From assembly GCA_049316985.1 (NCBI GenBank), contig JBMOJB010000001.1, positions 1-64,000 of the forward strand: DNA of 64,000 bases, given 5' to 3'. The translations under genes were made by a program, and so were the position numbers. Origin of the DNA: CANHEE01 sp049316985. GTDB lineage: Bacteria; Bacteroidota; Bacteroidia; Chitinophagales; Saprospiraceae. The first letter of the stretch is position 1. Every line of letters begins with the position of its first letter. Positions 8,267-17,964 of this stretch are shown here, in pieces. Below the pieces are notes generated by a model, which was given only the letters and a program-made list of their open reading frames with translations, had not been told where the DNA came from and made no database searches.

Positions 8267-11200
8267 ATGAAAAGAATATGTATTCTTTTGTTTGTGACTT
8301 TTTTTATCAACAAAATTCAGGCACAGCAATCAGTCGAACCATTATTTACATTTCCAATTTCTAATATCGGAGATGAAAGTCCTACTGCGCTTGATTTGAA
8401 AAACAGCTTTTCGAAAGTAAAGGTAATTGATTTTGATCTGAAAGACTTGTATAATTATTTTCAAAGCAGCGACAGGAGCGGCAAAATAAAATTAATGCTG
8501 CCTCAGGCTCCAATAACTGTATCATGGGTGGAAAAGGATTTGGTAGCTGACGATTACCAGTTGATAGCATTAGGAGATAATGGCGAGCGCAAAGTAGTGC
8601 GTAGTATGCTTAAAACTTACGAAGGTTATATCGTTGACGCTCCGCAATACGCTGTAGCGATCACGATCTCTAATGATTTTTTGAATATCATGATCGAACA
8701 GCCCAACGGCAATTATTATATAGAACAAATTGAACGCTTCAGTAAAACCGGCCGTGGAAATTTTGTTTACTACAATTCGATGGATTTTATCGACAAAGGA
8801 AATCATACTTGTGGAACCTCGGAAAGTGACGAATTGAAAACTCGCCAGCAAATAGAACAACAAGTGCCTTCAGCTGATCGCACGGCAGGAATCTGTTACA
8901 GGGTGGAAGTGTCCGTCGCATCTGATCAATTGATGTTCAACCGGTATGGTTCTGTTTCAAAAGTAGAAGCGCATACGCTTGCAGTGTGGAACAATGTGAC
9001 AACTAATTATAAGAAAAGTTTCAATAATGATTATGAATTCAAAATCATTAAGCAGCTTGTTGCTACCTCGGGAGGAGCGCTACCCGTGAATAGCACCACT
9101 GATGCCAGTGTGGTATTGGGCTCTTTCAGAGATTGGGCTGTAAAGAACAATGGTTTTGGAGATCAAAGATTTGACATTGCACAAATGTGGACCACACGCG
9201 ATATCAGTGGTGGAGTTATCGGTATCGCCTATGTTGGCGTTGTATGTACAGAAAGCAGGGCTCAACTCATTGAAGATTTTTCTCCAAATTCGGAATTATT
9301 GCGTGTTGTCGTGGCACATGAAACGGGACATAATTTTAGCATGACACATGATGCACAGGGTTCTCCTTATGTAATGGCTCCCACTGCTCAGATTACCAAA
9401 ATCTGGTCGTCACAATCTGCCGGCCAAATTAATACTTATGTAAATAACCTTTTTACCAAGGGTAATAATTGCCTTTCATCATGTGCTAATCCAGGTCAGA
9501 AACCGGTAGTAGATTTTACCAATTCTACATCCGCAGTGTGTACAGGTTCTAAAGTCAGTTTTTCTGATAACAGTACTAATGATCCAACTGCATGGCTTTG
9601 GACATTTCCGGGGGGCACTCCTTCCCAGTCGATTTCGGAAAACCCTCAGGTTGTATATACTGCTCCTGGAACATATGATGTTACGCTTAGAGTAACCAAT
9701 GCGTATGGATCAACAACCTTGGTTAAAAAATCTTTGATTTTTGCCGGAGCCAATTCAGGTAATTACTGTAAATTTCCTGCTGCACAAAATTCCAAAGCGG
9801 GTATTCGCTATTTTAAATTAGCGAATATGAGTAATACTTCTGGTAGTGTGCAGGAAGATGGCAACAGATATAAAGATTACAGTTGTTCTAAAATTGCTTC
9901 AATGCAGCCCAGCACGGAGTACGAATGTGAGCTAACCGTTGGTGATTGCAGCTCGAGTTTATATGAGGGAATTCAATTATATGCGGATTACAATAATGAT
10001 AATGATTTCGAAGACATTGGAGAGTTTCTGGGATACAGTAGTTTTTTGTATTGCGGTGCTTTCTCTTTTAAAATCACTACACCTCCGAGCCCGGTAGAAA
10101 ATACAATCTTAAGATTGCGACTTATTTCGTCAAGTTCTAAAACTTTGGTCTTGGACCCTTGCACACCGCCGGCAGAGGGACAAGTAGAAGATTATGGCAT
10201 AATATTTCAGTGCCCGACTCCCTGTGGCCCTTCCGGTAAATTGCCGTTGGCTAATTTTGCATCTGATTTGAATGCTGTGTGTCAAGGAGGACTGGTACAG
10301 TTCCGTGATCGAAGCACCTACAATCCAACGCAATGGGAATGGACTTTCCCGGGTGGTAATCCTTCGAGTTCGTCGGAAGAAAATCCAAAGGTGACATACA
10401 GCAATAATGGAACCTATGATGTGTCTCTAAAAGTAACCAATACTACAGGAACACATAGTATAGAAAAGAAAAAGTTTATCTCTGTTGATGTTGTCAACAA
10501 TGTATTCTGCACAGCAAATGGAACTTTGAATACTAAGGCAGGCTTAAAAAGTTTTAAGTTGGCAAATGTATCCAAACAAAGTGGTAGTGCACAACAAGAT
10601 GGCAACCGTTATATGGATTTTTCATGTACGCAAGTAGCAATAATGCAGCCGTCCACAACTTATGATATAGAGATAGATTTAGGAGATTGTGCAACGAGTC
10701 TGAGGGAATCTTTCCGAGTGTATATTGATTACAATAATGATGGTGACTTTAATGATGTTGGCGAATTCGTCGCGGGAAATCAGAATTTTCTTTTGTGTGG
10801 TGTTCAAACCTATGGACCGGCGGCACCAAATAATACCTTGAGGTTCACGACACCTGCAAATCTGGTTGAATTGAAAGTGCTTAGACTTCGCGTAATAACA
10901 CAAGCGAGTACGCTTTCCGGCGCAGATGGAGGAAATCCTTGTTATATTCCAACCAATGGACAAGTGGAGGATTACGGTGTACTTTTCAGATCATCATTTG
11001 CGATAAATGCCGATGTGAAAAATTCGGATTGTAATAAATACGACAACGGTCATATCAAACTGAATCCAAATGGAGGTACGCCTCCCTACAATTTCGACTG
11101 GAATATCAACGCCTATGATGGGAAAACTGAAGCACTCAATCTGAAGCCGGGTGACTATTCAGTTACGATTTCAGACAATGGCGGTTTATTCATTTCACGA

Positions 11201-13243
11201 AAGTTCAAAATTACAGAACCGGATTCCATCGTTTATGGCGCATTGGTGAATCGGGCTCAATGCAGCGATTCTACCGGTACAATAGAACTGGCACCTGTTG
11301 GTGGTGGTGGTGGTGCGCCATATTCTTTTGCATGGAGCCACTCACCAACAGCTAATGGCCCCTTGGTCGAAAATTTATATGGAGGTCTTTATGTAGTAAC
11401 GATTACGGACGGAAAAGGCTGTAATGCTGTCGCAAAAATTGCAGTTGATTCAACGATTATGCCTGATCTGTCGCTCATTGAAGATATGGTAGTTTGTAAA
11501 GGGCAATCGGTCACTTTAACCGCAAAAAAAGGCCTGAAGTATTTATGGAGTAATGGGGCAACAACGCCATCTATTACCGTGACCACAGCCGGAAAATACT
11601 ATGTAACTGCTACAAATGGAGAATGCGAGAACTCTACTTCAGCGGATGTTAATTTTATTGATTTTACTCCTAAAATTATTGGTGATACTAAAGTCTGCCA
11701 AGGAAATGAAGCTTTCTTAATTGCCAGAGATGCCATTACCTATCTATGGAGTACAGGGCAAACCGACGACAGAATATCGGTGTTTCCTCAGATGACCACT
11801 ACTTATTCCTTGACGGCTACTTTTCTGGGCTGTTCTAAAGTATTACCTTGGAAAATTGATGTAACTGACTCGAATGTCCGTATTAATTCAAACAGAGCTG
11901 AAATTTGTGCCGGTGAATCAATTGTGTTGAGTTCCTCCGACGGAAAATCATATACCTGGAATAACGGACAAACCGGCAGTAGCATAACGGTCTCTCCAAC
12001 AACAAGTACTACTTATTCCTTTGGGATTCCGGGCGGCGTTTGTCCCTATGTAGTCGCAAAGGAAATTAAAGTAGGTTCTCTGCAAGCTGCACCATCGGTA
12101 GTGTCTTTAGGAAACATTACGTTCTGTAAAGGTGGAGAGACAGTACTTGTTGCCCCTCCGGATATGAGTACTTATATTTGGTCTAATGGATCTACTACTC
12201 AAACGACAAAAATAACATCTTCGGGCTCCTATACAGTTACTGTTACTAAGGATGGCTGCAGTGCCAAGTCAACACCTACTGTAATTACTGTTAATCCATT
12301 GCCTACACCTGTAGTAAGTTCAGGCTCTGGAGCGTCTGCTATTTGTGATGGAGCAAGTTTGCAGTTAAGCGTGAATGCAAATTATGATGCTTATTTCTGG
12401 AGTAGCGGAGAAGCTACAAAAAGCATCACCGTCAGTACGGCAAATGCGTATGTTGTAACAGTAATTGACGGAAATGGATGTGCAGGTGCATCCACACCTT
12501 TTGCTGTCGTCACAAGTGCCAAGCCTTCTGTAAATGTCGGAGCAGACGTTACAATCTGTGCCGGTGAAAATGCAGTATTAACAGGTAATGTTGGGGGAGG
12601 AGCTAGTCCTTATAGCTTTGACTGGAGCCCAACTCCGGGCTTGTCTTCTACAAATCTGATTGCAACAACAGCTAGTCCGACGGTTACAACAACCTATACA
12701 CTAAAAGTTGTAGATAGTAAAGGATGTTTGAACACTGATGCGATCATAGTTAATGTTTCGCCTTTACCGGGTGTTCCGTCTATAAGTGTCAATAAAAATG
12801 TATTAAGTTCTACTTCTTCGACAGGCAATCAATGGTACCTGAATGGCCAGTTGATCCCGGGCGCAACTTCTCAAAATTATACTATTTCAAAAGATGGAAA
12901 ATATTCGGTAAAAGTAACCAATGCACTGAATTGCAGTGCTACCTCTTTAGAAGTGACTGTGAAATTTATTATTGGTACTGAAGATTTACTGACTGATAAT
13001 TTATTCAAAATTTATCCTAATCCTATTGAGGATTTCTTTGTCGTTCAGCTAAAATCAAAAGACGCAAGAATTATGGAGATTTCGGATGTTTTGGGTAGAG
13101 TAATTACCGGTTTGGAATTGGATGCTTCAGATTCTTTTGAACTTAGAGTTTCAACGGCTTTATGGTCTAAAGGAACTTATTATATTCATGTAAAAGATAA
13201 AGACCTCGTAATAATTGGTTTAAGAAAAATTGTAAAACTATAA
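8267..13243 (+). CDS. Giant secreted metzincin-type metalloprotease with PKD, GEVED and SprB-like repeats
   Basis: 1658 residues, exported by Sec (signal peptide to about residue 20, IQA-QQ) and then probably by the type IX system. The metalloprotease domain (about 200-405) has HETGHNFSMTHD with H351, E352, H355, H361 and a VMAP Met-turn. Metzincins normally have Gly at the position of Ser358. Two tandem modules follow: PKD (about 415-490) with a GEVED domain (YADYNNDNDFEDIGEF and GQVEDYGIIF), then a second PKD and GEVED pair to about 910. Next come two SprB-like units (GGTPPYNFDWN; GGGGGAPYSFAWS), then Ig-like repeats of the pattern CxGxxVxLxA...YxWSNGxTTxxIxV. Residues about 1580-1658 form a type A sorting domain (IYPNPIEDFFVVQL ... 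GTYYIHVKDKD). Likely attached to or released from the cell surface to degrade polymeric protein. Confidence 0.92.
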   Translation: MKRICILLFVTFFINKIQAQQSVEPLFTFPISNIGDESPTALDLKNSFSKVKVIDFDLKDLYNYFQSSDRSGKIKLMLPQAPITVSWVEKDLVADDYQLIALGDNGERKVVRSMLKTYEGYIVDAPQYAVAITISNDFLNIMIEQPNGNYYIEQIERFSKTGRGNFVYYNSMDFIDKGNHTCGTSESDELKTRQQIEQQVPSADRTAGICYRVEVSVASDQLMFNRYGSVSKVEAHTLAVWNNVTTNYKKSFNNDYEFKIIKQLVATSGGALPVNSTTDASVVLGSFRDWAVKNNGFGDQRFDIAQMWTTRDISGGVIGIAYVGVVCTESRAQLIEDFSPNSELLRVVVAHETGHNFSMTHDAQGSPYVMAPTAQITKIWSSQSAGQINTYVNNLFTKGNNCLSSCANPGQKPVVDFTNSTSAVCTGSKVSFSDNSTNDPTAWLWTFPGGTPSQSISENPQVVYTAPGTYDVTLRVTNAYGSTTLVKKSLIFAGANSGNYCKFPAAQNSKAGIRYFKLANMSNTSGSVQEDGNRYKDYSCSKIASMQPSTEYECELTVGDCSSSLYEGIQLYADYNNDNDFEDIGEFLGYSSFLYCGAFSFKITTPPSPVENTILRLRLISSSSKTLVLDPCTPPAEGQVEDYGIIFQCPTPCGPSGKLPLANFASDLNAVCQGGLVQFRDRSTYNPTQWEWTFPGGNPSSSSEENPKVTYSNNGTYDVSLKVTNTTGTHSIEKKKFISVDVVNNVFCTANGTLNTKAGLKSFKLANVSKQSGSAQQDGNRYMDFSCTQVAIMQPSTTYDIEIDLGDCATSLRESFRVYIDYNNDGDFNDVGEFVAGNQNFLLCGVQTYGPAAPNNTLRFTTPANLVELKVLRLRVITQASTLSGADGGNPCYIPTNGQVEDYGVLFRSSFAINADVKNSDCNKYDNGHIKLNPNGGTPPYNFDWNINAYDGKTEALNLKPGDYSVTISDNGGLFISRKFKITEPDSIVYGALVNRAQCSDSTGTIELAPVGGGGGAPYSFAWSHSPTANGPLVENLYGGLYVVTITDGKGCNAVAKIAVDSTIMPDLSLIEDMVVCKGQSVTLTAKKGLKYLWSNGATTPSITVTTAGKYYVTATNGECENSTSADVNFIDFTPKIIGDTKVCQGNEAFLIARDAITYLWSTGQTDDRISVFPQMTTTYSLTATFLGCSKVLPWKIDVTDSNVRINSNRAEICAGESIVLSSSDGKSYTWNNGQTGSSITVSPTTSTTYSFGIPGGVCPYVVAKEIKVGSLQAAPSVVSLGNITFCKGGETVLVAPPDMSTYIWSNGSTTQTTKITSSGSYTVTVTKDGCSAKSTPTVITVNPLPTPVVSSGSGASAICDGASLQLSVNANYDAYFWSSGEATKSITVSTANAYVVTVIDGNGCAGASTPFAVVTSAKPSVNVGADVTICAGENAVLTGNVGGGASPYSFDWSPTPGLSSTNLIATTASPTVTTTYTLKVVDSKGCLNTDAIIVNVSPLPGVPSISVNKNVLSSTSSTGNQWYLNGQLIPGATSQNYTISKDGKYSVKVTNALNCSATSLEVTVKFIIGTEDLLTDNLFKIYPNPIEDFFVVQLKSKDARIMEISDVLGRVITGLELDASDSFELRVSTALWSKGTYYIHVKDKDLVIIGLRKIVKL

Positions 13244-13244
13244 A

Positions 13245-13748
13245 ATGGCGTATATTGCCTATCTTAAAAGCCCTGTCGGATTTCTGAAAATAGAATCCGA
13301 TGGGGCTTTTCTCAATAGTGTGTTGTTTGTTGACAATTTTGATCAATCTATGCTTGTTAATTCTGCAGATTGTGAACTGAACAAAACTATTGAGGAACAG
13401 CTGGAGGAATATTTTAATGGCAATCGCGAAGCATTTGATATTCCCATACAAATGCAGGGTACGAGTTTCCAAAAAGAAGTATGGTCAAATCTCCAGGAAA
13501 TTCCATATGGAAAGACAATTTCTTATCTTCAACTAGCGAAAAATCTGCAAAATGAGAAAGCAATTCGAGCCGTTGGAAGTGCAAATGGAAAGAACAAATT
13601 TGCGATAATTGTACCTTGTCACCGAGTAATAGGCGCAGATGGAAGTCTGACCGGATACGCCGGAGGTTTATGGAGAAAGAAATGGTTATTGGAACACGAA
13701 AGGAAAATCAGCGGTAAACCAACTTTTACTCAGATGAGTATTTTTTAG
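13245..13748 (+). CDS. Methylated-DNA--protein-cysteine methyltransferase
   Basis: Suicide DNA repair enzyme that removes the methyl group from O6-methylguanine. The 167 residues have the acceptor motif IVPCHRVIG with Cys125, the helix-turn-helix region SFQKEVWSNLQEIPYGKTISY, and GSANGKNKFA before the motif. It is of the Ogt/AGT class without an AdaA domain. The ATG is two bases after the stop of the giant protease gene. That close spacing suggests read-through transcription although the functions are unrelated. There is no hairpin between the two. Confidence 0.95.
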   Translation: MAYIAYLKSPVGFLKIESDGAFLNSVLFVDNFDQSMLVNSADCELNKTIEEQLEEYFNGNREAFDIPIQMQGTSFQKEVWSNLQEIPYGKTISYLQLAKNLQNEKAIRAVGSANGKNKFAIIVPCHRVIGADGSLTGYAGGLWRKKWLLEHERKISGKPTFTQMSIF

Positions 13749-13767
13749 ACGGAGCGTACACAAAAGA

Positions 13768-13915
13768 ATTAACGCGGAATTTTTGAACTCTCACCCAAGA
13801 TGTTTTGCAGAAATACTTTTGTTTTTAATCGTTCATTCATTATAAAGCTGCAAAACAATCTCCCCAACAGGCTTGAATCTTCTTAGTCAGAAACTAAGCA
13901 AAAATCCGCGTTAAT
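13768..13915. mobile_element. MITE-like inverted-repeat element
   Basis: A 148-base non-coding segment bounded by perfect 11-base inverted repeats, ATTAACGCGGA (13768-13778) and TCCGCGTTAAT (13905-13915), both continued inward by T-rich/A-rich runs. A second nested pair, GTTTTGCAG (13802-13810) and CTGCAAAAC (13849-13857), and a small hairpin CTTAGT/ACTAAG (13882-13898) lie inside. The whole could fold into a cruciform. Similar CGCGGATTTTT words occur in spacers of other Bacteroidota as far as I recall. It could also be a structured RNA. No target-site duplication is obvious. Confidence 0.45.
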
Positions 13916-14202
13916 GCATAATTTTAATCTTACATTAATTGGTAACAAATTGATAAGGCAAAGATGCAACCATTTATTTTCCAAAACCATTACAAATAAA
14001 GCAAAAACTTCCAAAAAATAATTTGAAAAAGTTGGTGATTTGCGCTTGAAAACTCACCCTGAACAAAAATATTTGATGAATTTTTTAAACTTTAACAAAA
14101 AATTGAGGTCTCATTAGTCTATTATTAACGATTTTATCCGTCTATAGTAATAACTTTATGTTTAAATGAATTTTGATTTTATTATTCCTAAATATAACTA
14201 TT
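13916..14202. other. Spacer upstream of the Asn/Trp-rich protein gene
   Basis: About 290 AT-rich bases without a convincing frame. It must hold the promoter of the next gene; a TAATAACTTTATG word at about 14149-14161 is the closest to a -7 box, but the match is poor. Confidence 0.3.
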
Positions 14203-15501
14203 ATGAAACGCCAGTATGTTCCCATAACCTTGTTGCTCTTTATAGTCTTTATCGGTATGTCTGCACTTCAGGCGCAGCATTATGACGACCTTTACTATAA
14301 TCCGCAAACGGATTACGCTCATTATTATGGATCAAAGAAAGATTATTCAAAGTCTGAAAAAGATAAAGAGGACTTAAGCCGGAATGCAGAAGAATCGAAT
14401 CAAGATAGTTTTGATGAAGATGATGATTATGACGGCTACTTCTATTCCTCCAGAATAAGGCGCTTTCATCGTCCTGCCAGATTTTACTATTATGATATGT
14501 GGAGTTCACCCTTCAATTATTATGATCCATGGGCATTAGGCCCGAGTATTGGTTTTTATGGCAACGGTTTTTCAATGGGTTATGGTTTTAATTCCTGGAA
14601 CAACTGGAATAATCCTTGGAACAATCCTTGGAATAACCCTTGGAATAACCCTTGGAACAATGGTTGGAATAACGGTTTTGGTAATTCATGGGGTATGGGA
14701 AACAACGTGATCATCAACAATTATTATGGTAATGGTTGGTATGGAAATGGATGGAACCCCTACCATTCAGGTTGGAATAATCCTTATGATCCCTACAATC
14801 ATCCACATTCAGGTGGAAACTGGGGTGGTGGTGGACAGGTTCACAATTCGAATCCGAAAGGAACTGTGAAGGGTCCAAGGCAAACAGGAGGAGTATCGAC
14901 TCCGACTCCACCCGTAAGGTACCAAAACAAGGAAAGTAATCCCATAAAAAATGGCCGTGATACTCGTGTAAATACAGGTTTGCCTGAGGCTGCTGCTCCT
15001 TCAACGAAAGAACCTAAAAGAAATAATAGGGCGAACGATATTAATACAGAAAAGCCGAGCAAAGAAAGAAATATTGATAGGTCACCACAGTTTGATCAAC
15101 CAAAGCGCAATGACCAGAACAGACAGATTGAGACAAGGCCTCAGTTTGATCAGCCAAAGCGCAATGACCAGAACAGACAGATCGAGACAAAGCCTCAGTT
15201 TGATCAGCCAAAGCGCAATGATGAAAATAAAGAAATTAGAAGAAGAGAACCCGATGCGCGTCAGGACAGAACTCCTGTAGAACAAACCAAGAGAAAAAAC
15301 ACTGCTGAGAATACGGAGCGCCGTTTCAATCCACCTGCACGGAGCAATGATTATGAAAGAAGTTACGAGCAGCCAAGACAAGAAACAAGGTCTGAAAATA
15401 GGAGTTTTGATAGTAACTCACGCAATAGCAACTCTAATCGCGGTGCAACAGGAAATAATACACCAAATACTACCAGAAGTGGACGAAGAGGTCGAAATTA
15501 A
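14203..15501 (+). CDS. Exported low-complexity Asn/Trp/Gly-rich protein
   Basis: 432 residues from the ATG at 14203, which gives a good signal peptide (MKRQYVPITLLLFIVFIGMS, cleavage after LQA). An in-frame ATG at 14173 would add ten hydrophobic residues and is less likely. Residues about 120-215 are Asn/Trp/Gly/Tyr rich with at least four NNPW units encoded by 12-base repeats. After a basic linker an 18-residue unit starting QFDQPKRNDQNRQIET is repeated almost three times in 54-base steps (from 15088, 15142 and 15196). The C-terminus is Arg/Asn/Ser rich. Likely an extracellular or cell-surface polymer-binding protein; no family recognised. Confidence 0.75.
   Translation: MKRQYVPITLLLFIVFIGMSALQAQHYDDLYYNPQTDYAHYYGSKKDYSKSEKDKEDLSRNAEESNQDSFDEDDDYDGYFYSSRIRRFHRPARFYYYDMWSSPFNYYDPWALGPSIGFYGNGFSMGYGFNSWNNWNNPWNNPWNNPWNNPWNNGWNNGFGNSWGMGNNVIINNYYGNGWYGNGWNPYHSGWNNPYDPYNHPHSGGNWGGGGQVHNSNPKGTVKGPRQTGGVSTPTPPVRYQNKESNPIKNGRDTRVNTGLPEAAAPSTKEPKRNNRANDINTEKPSKERNIDRSPQFDQPKRNDQNRQIETRPQFDQPKRNDQNRQIETKPQFDQPKRNDENKEIRRREPDARQDRTPVEQTKRKNTAENTERRFNPPARSNDYERSYEQPRQETRSENRSFDSNSRNSNSNRGATGNNTPNTTRSGRRGRN
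14603..14672 (+). repeat. 12-base tandem repeat coding for NNPW
   Basis: In-frame repeat of AAYAAYCCTTGG-type units giving Asn-Asn-Pro-Trp. Copies differ only at synonymous sites or in the Pro codon of the last one. Confidence 0.65.
15088..15235 (+). repeat. 54-base tandem repeat coding for QFDQPKRNDQNRQIETxP
   Basis: Two full copies and a diverged third, starting at 15088, 15142 and 15196. The near-perfect DNA identity of copies 1 and 2 points to a recent duplication or slippage. Confidence 0.75.
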
Positions 15502-15533
15502 GTAGACATCGAACTAAGTTTATAGTTTTGTAT

Positions 15534-15577
15534 AGGCAGGTAATGACATAGCAATTGGATACCTGCCTGTATTTTTT
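15534..15577 (+). terminator. Rho-independent terminator
   Basis: Stem AGGCAGGTA (15534-15542) with TACCTGCCT (15560-15568), followed by a T-run to 15577. Ends the transcript of the Asn/Trp-rich protein gene. Confidence 0.7.
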
Positions 15578-15618
15578 ATATGCGACGCAACTTTAAAAAA
15601 GATTAAAATCCAAAATTT

Positions 15619-17130
15619 ATGAAAATTCAATTTCTGATAATTTTAAGCTTACTTTGTTTTGCTCGGTTACATGCGCAGACTCCTTCAGATGCGCTAAGAT
15701 TATCCTATCAATCACAAGGCGGAGGTACAGCAAGATCAATGGGGGTAGGTGGTGCGATTGGAGCTTTAGGAGCTGATTATACGGCGGTCGGAATTAATCC
15801 GGCTGGATTGGCATCTTACAGAACATCTGAATTTGTTTTCTCTTTAGGATATACACAAGTCAAAACGGATGCACTTCTTGAAGATAAAACTAAATCCAAT
15901 GCTGTAATTGCAGATTCGAAAAGCAAATTTTTTATTAATAATTTTGCCTTTGTAGGATCAATTCGTCCTAAACGGGGAAATTGGCTGACCCATAATTGGA
16001 CAATTGGTTTCAATAGAATCAACAATTACCACGGTGCGTACTTTTTTAGAGGCGAAAGCAGTGGATCAATTGTAAATCGTTTCAAAGAAAAGGCGAACAG
16101 TGGAAGTGCTTTAAATTCTTTTGAAGAGCAATTGGCATACGAAGTCGGAGCAATTTATCGAAAAGACAATTCCGTGCCTTTTAGAAGTGATTTTGATGGG
16201 CGTAATACTGAACCAATAAAAAAATCGCAACAAGGAATTACATCTGGTAGGGTGAACGAAATGCTTCTGGGCTATGCAGCCAATTACAAAGAAAAACTTC
16301 AAATTGGAGCAGCGATCGGAATCCCATTTATGAATTTTTACGACAACAGAGTTTATCGGGAATCCGACGTAGAAACAGCAACAGACTTAGGTAGAATTCC
16401 TTCTTTCAAGGAGCTTACTTTCAAGGAAAATTATGCGGTTACCGGAACAGGCATAAATGCCCGATTTGGAATTATTTATAAGCCAATACAAGCTTTGCGT
16501 CTGGGACTGTCTGCGCAAACTCCTACAAAATACTATCTAAACGAATCATATAACAATTCATTCAACTATCAGTATCTTGATGTAAATCCGGACGGAGATT
16601 TGATAGAAGGCAACCAGACCGCGAGGTCGCCCGACGGTGTATTTGATTATAAAATTCATACTCCTTGGCGTTTTACTGCTTCTTCTGCGCTTGTAATTGG
16701 TAAAAAAGGTTTTGTCAGTGCAGATGTTGAATTCGTTGACTACTCAAACATGAACTTTGAATATGGAATAGAAGATAAAGAAACACAATTTGGTGTGAAT
16801 TCTGAAATTAGTACCGAATATGCGTCGACTGCAAATATTAAGTTAGGTGCGGAATTGGTACTCGATATTTTTAGGTTACGAGGAGGATTCGCAACTTTGG
16901 GACTACCTGCGAAAGTTCAAAATGTCGATTATTTCTCTAATGCTGCAAAAATGTTAAGTCTGGGAGCAGGACTTCGTGAGAATCATTTCTATTTTGATCT
17001 GGCATATCAGTTTATAAGAACTTCCGATGTATACAAGCCTTATCAGGTTTCTACGGATTATGAACAGACCACTGTCGATAGAACTAAAAACAGCAGCTTA
17101 ATAGTTGCGACTGTAGGATTCAAATTTTAA
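15619..17130 (+). CDS. FadL/OMPP1-like outer-membrane transport protein
   Basis: 503 residues with a signal peptide (FLIILSLLCFARLHA-QT). Residues about 30-60 contain GGGTARSMGVGGAIGALGADYTAVGINPAGLA, seen in two adjoining parts, the hallmark of the OMPP1/FadL/TodX family N-terminal plug. The remainder is a barrel of long amphipathic strands ending in VATVGFKF with a terminal Phe, the BAM signal. Family members pass long-chain fatty acids or other hydrophobic compounds through the outer membrane; the substrate here is unknown. It shares a bidirectional terminator with the convergent PorT-like gene. Confidence 0.88.
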   Translation: MKIQFLIILSLLCFARLHAQTPSDALRLSYQSQGGGTARSMGVGGAIGALGADYTAVGINPAGLASYRTSEFVFSLGYTQVKTDALLEDKTKSNAVIADSKSKFFINNFAFVGSIRPKRGNWLTHNWTIGFNRINNYHGAYFFRGESSGSIVNRFKEKANSGSALNSFEEQLAYEVGAIYRKDNSVPFRSDFDGRNTEPIKKSQQGITSGRVNEMLLGYAANYKEKLQIGAAIGIPFMNFYDNRVYRESDVETATDLGRIPSFKELTFKENYAVTGTGINARFGIIYKPIQALRLGLSAQTPTKYYLNESYNNSFNYQYLDVNPDGDLIEGNQTARSPDGVFDYKIHTPWRFTASSALVIGKKGFVSADVEFVDYSNMNFEYGIEDKETQFGVNSEISTEYASTANIKLGAELVLDIFRLRGGFATLGLPAKVQNVDYFSNAAKMLSLGAGLRENHFYFDLAYQFIRTSDVYKPYQVSTDYEQTTVDRTKNSSLIVATVGFKF

Positions 17131-17136
17131 AAAATG

Positions 17137-17170
17137 AAAAGGCGTTGAAAACAAAGATCCAACGCCTTTT
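17137..17170. terminator. Bidirectional terminator
   Basis: Perfect 11-base stem AAAAGGCGTTG/CAACGCCTTTT between two convergent genes, with A/T-rich flanks on both sides. Confidence 0.85.
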
Positions 17171-17173
17171 CAC

Positions 17174-17821
17174 TTAAAAAATGTAGGTTGTATTAAAAGT
17201 AATCCAATGTTCTAAAAAAGAGGTTTTGGGTTTTGGTGTATTTTGAGGTGGTAAAATATATAATCTGTTAATACCACGGCTGTACCGAACTCCGAAACCA
17301 AAATTTTTATTCAGGAAAAAAGTGGCTTCTAGTAACCAATTGAGATTGTCCTGCTGAAAATAATTTTCATTGCCAGTGAATCCGGGGACTAATATTGCTT
17401 TTGCACCAATTAACCTTGAGTAATTCAAGCCTGCACCGACGTGCATTTTAGAATAACCCGATTCCAACGCCCAATCAGTAATATGAAAGATCAGAGGGAC
17501 TTCGATGAAATTTAACTTTATGGCCCATGAGCCTGAATTGCTATTGATAAGTCCCGGTGCACTGCCTCTCTGACTAAAAATTATCCCGGTTGAGAGATAA
17601 TTTTTCTGACTTAATTTGGCATTTGCAACGATACCACCAAAAAGACCGACTTTGTTGTATCCGGCAGAATAGTCTCCATTTATTTGTGATGCATTAAACC
17701 CAAACTTAACTCCACCTTTAAAACGAGGTCCTGTTTCTGAAATTTCCTGCGCTGAAATACAGGATACAATTGCGAACAGCGATAAAAATAGTAGGGAAAG
17801 TAATTTCATATTTCGATTCAT
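17174..17821 (-). CDS. PorT-like outer-membrane beta-barrel protein
   Basis: 215 residues with a signal peptide (LLSLLFLSLFAIVSCISA-QE). The mature start FKGGVKFGFNASQINGDYSAGYNKVGLFGG is typical of the PorT/OMP_b-brl_2 family (seen across two adjacent strands), which has about eight strands. The last residue is Phe (FNTTYIF), a BAM recognition signal. A Cys in the signal region (IVSCIS) is probably not a lipobox. Divergent from the DUF4197 gene. Role unknown; the family name does not prove a type IX secretion function. Confidence 0.8.
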   Translation of the reverse strand: MNRNMKLLSLLFLSLFAIVSCISAQEISETGPRFKGGVKFGFNASQINGDYSAGYNKVGLFGGIVANAKLSQKNYLSTGIIFSQRGSAPGLINSNSGSWAIKLNFIEVPLIFHITDWALESGYSKMHVGAGLNYSRLIGAKAILVPGFTGNENYFQQDNLNWLLEATFFLNKNFGFGVRYSRGINRLYILPPQNTPKPKTSFLEHWITFNTTYIF

Positions 17822-17964
17822 AAAAATGAAAAATTGCTTTTTTAAAAAAAATCGGCAACTGAAGTTAAGATTTTATCGTTTCGTAAAGGTAATCATCTTT
17901 AGCATGTACAATTTACAGAACGGAAAGTTTTTTTTTGTTATTCTTACACTTAAAATTAAAATAC

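Noticed and set aside
14714..15381. Minus-strand frames antisense to the repeat-rich gene
   Set aside because: They mirror the repeats of the real gene; codon pattern and signal peptide favour the plus strand.
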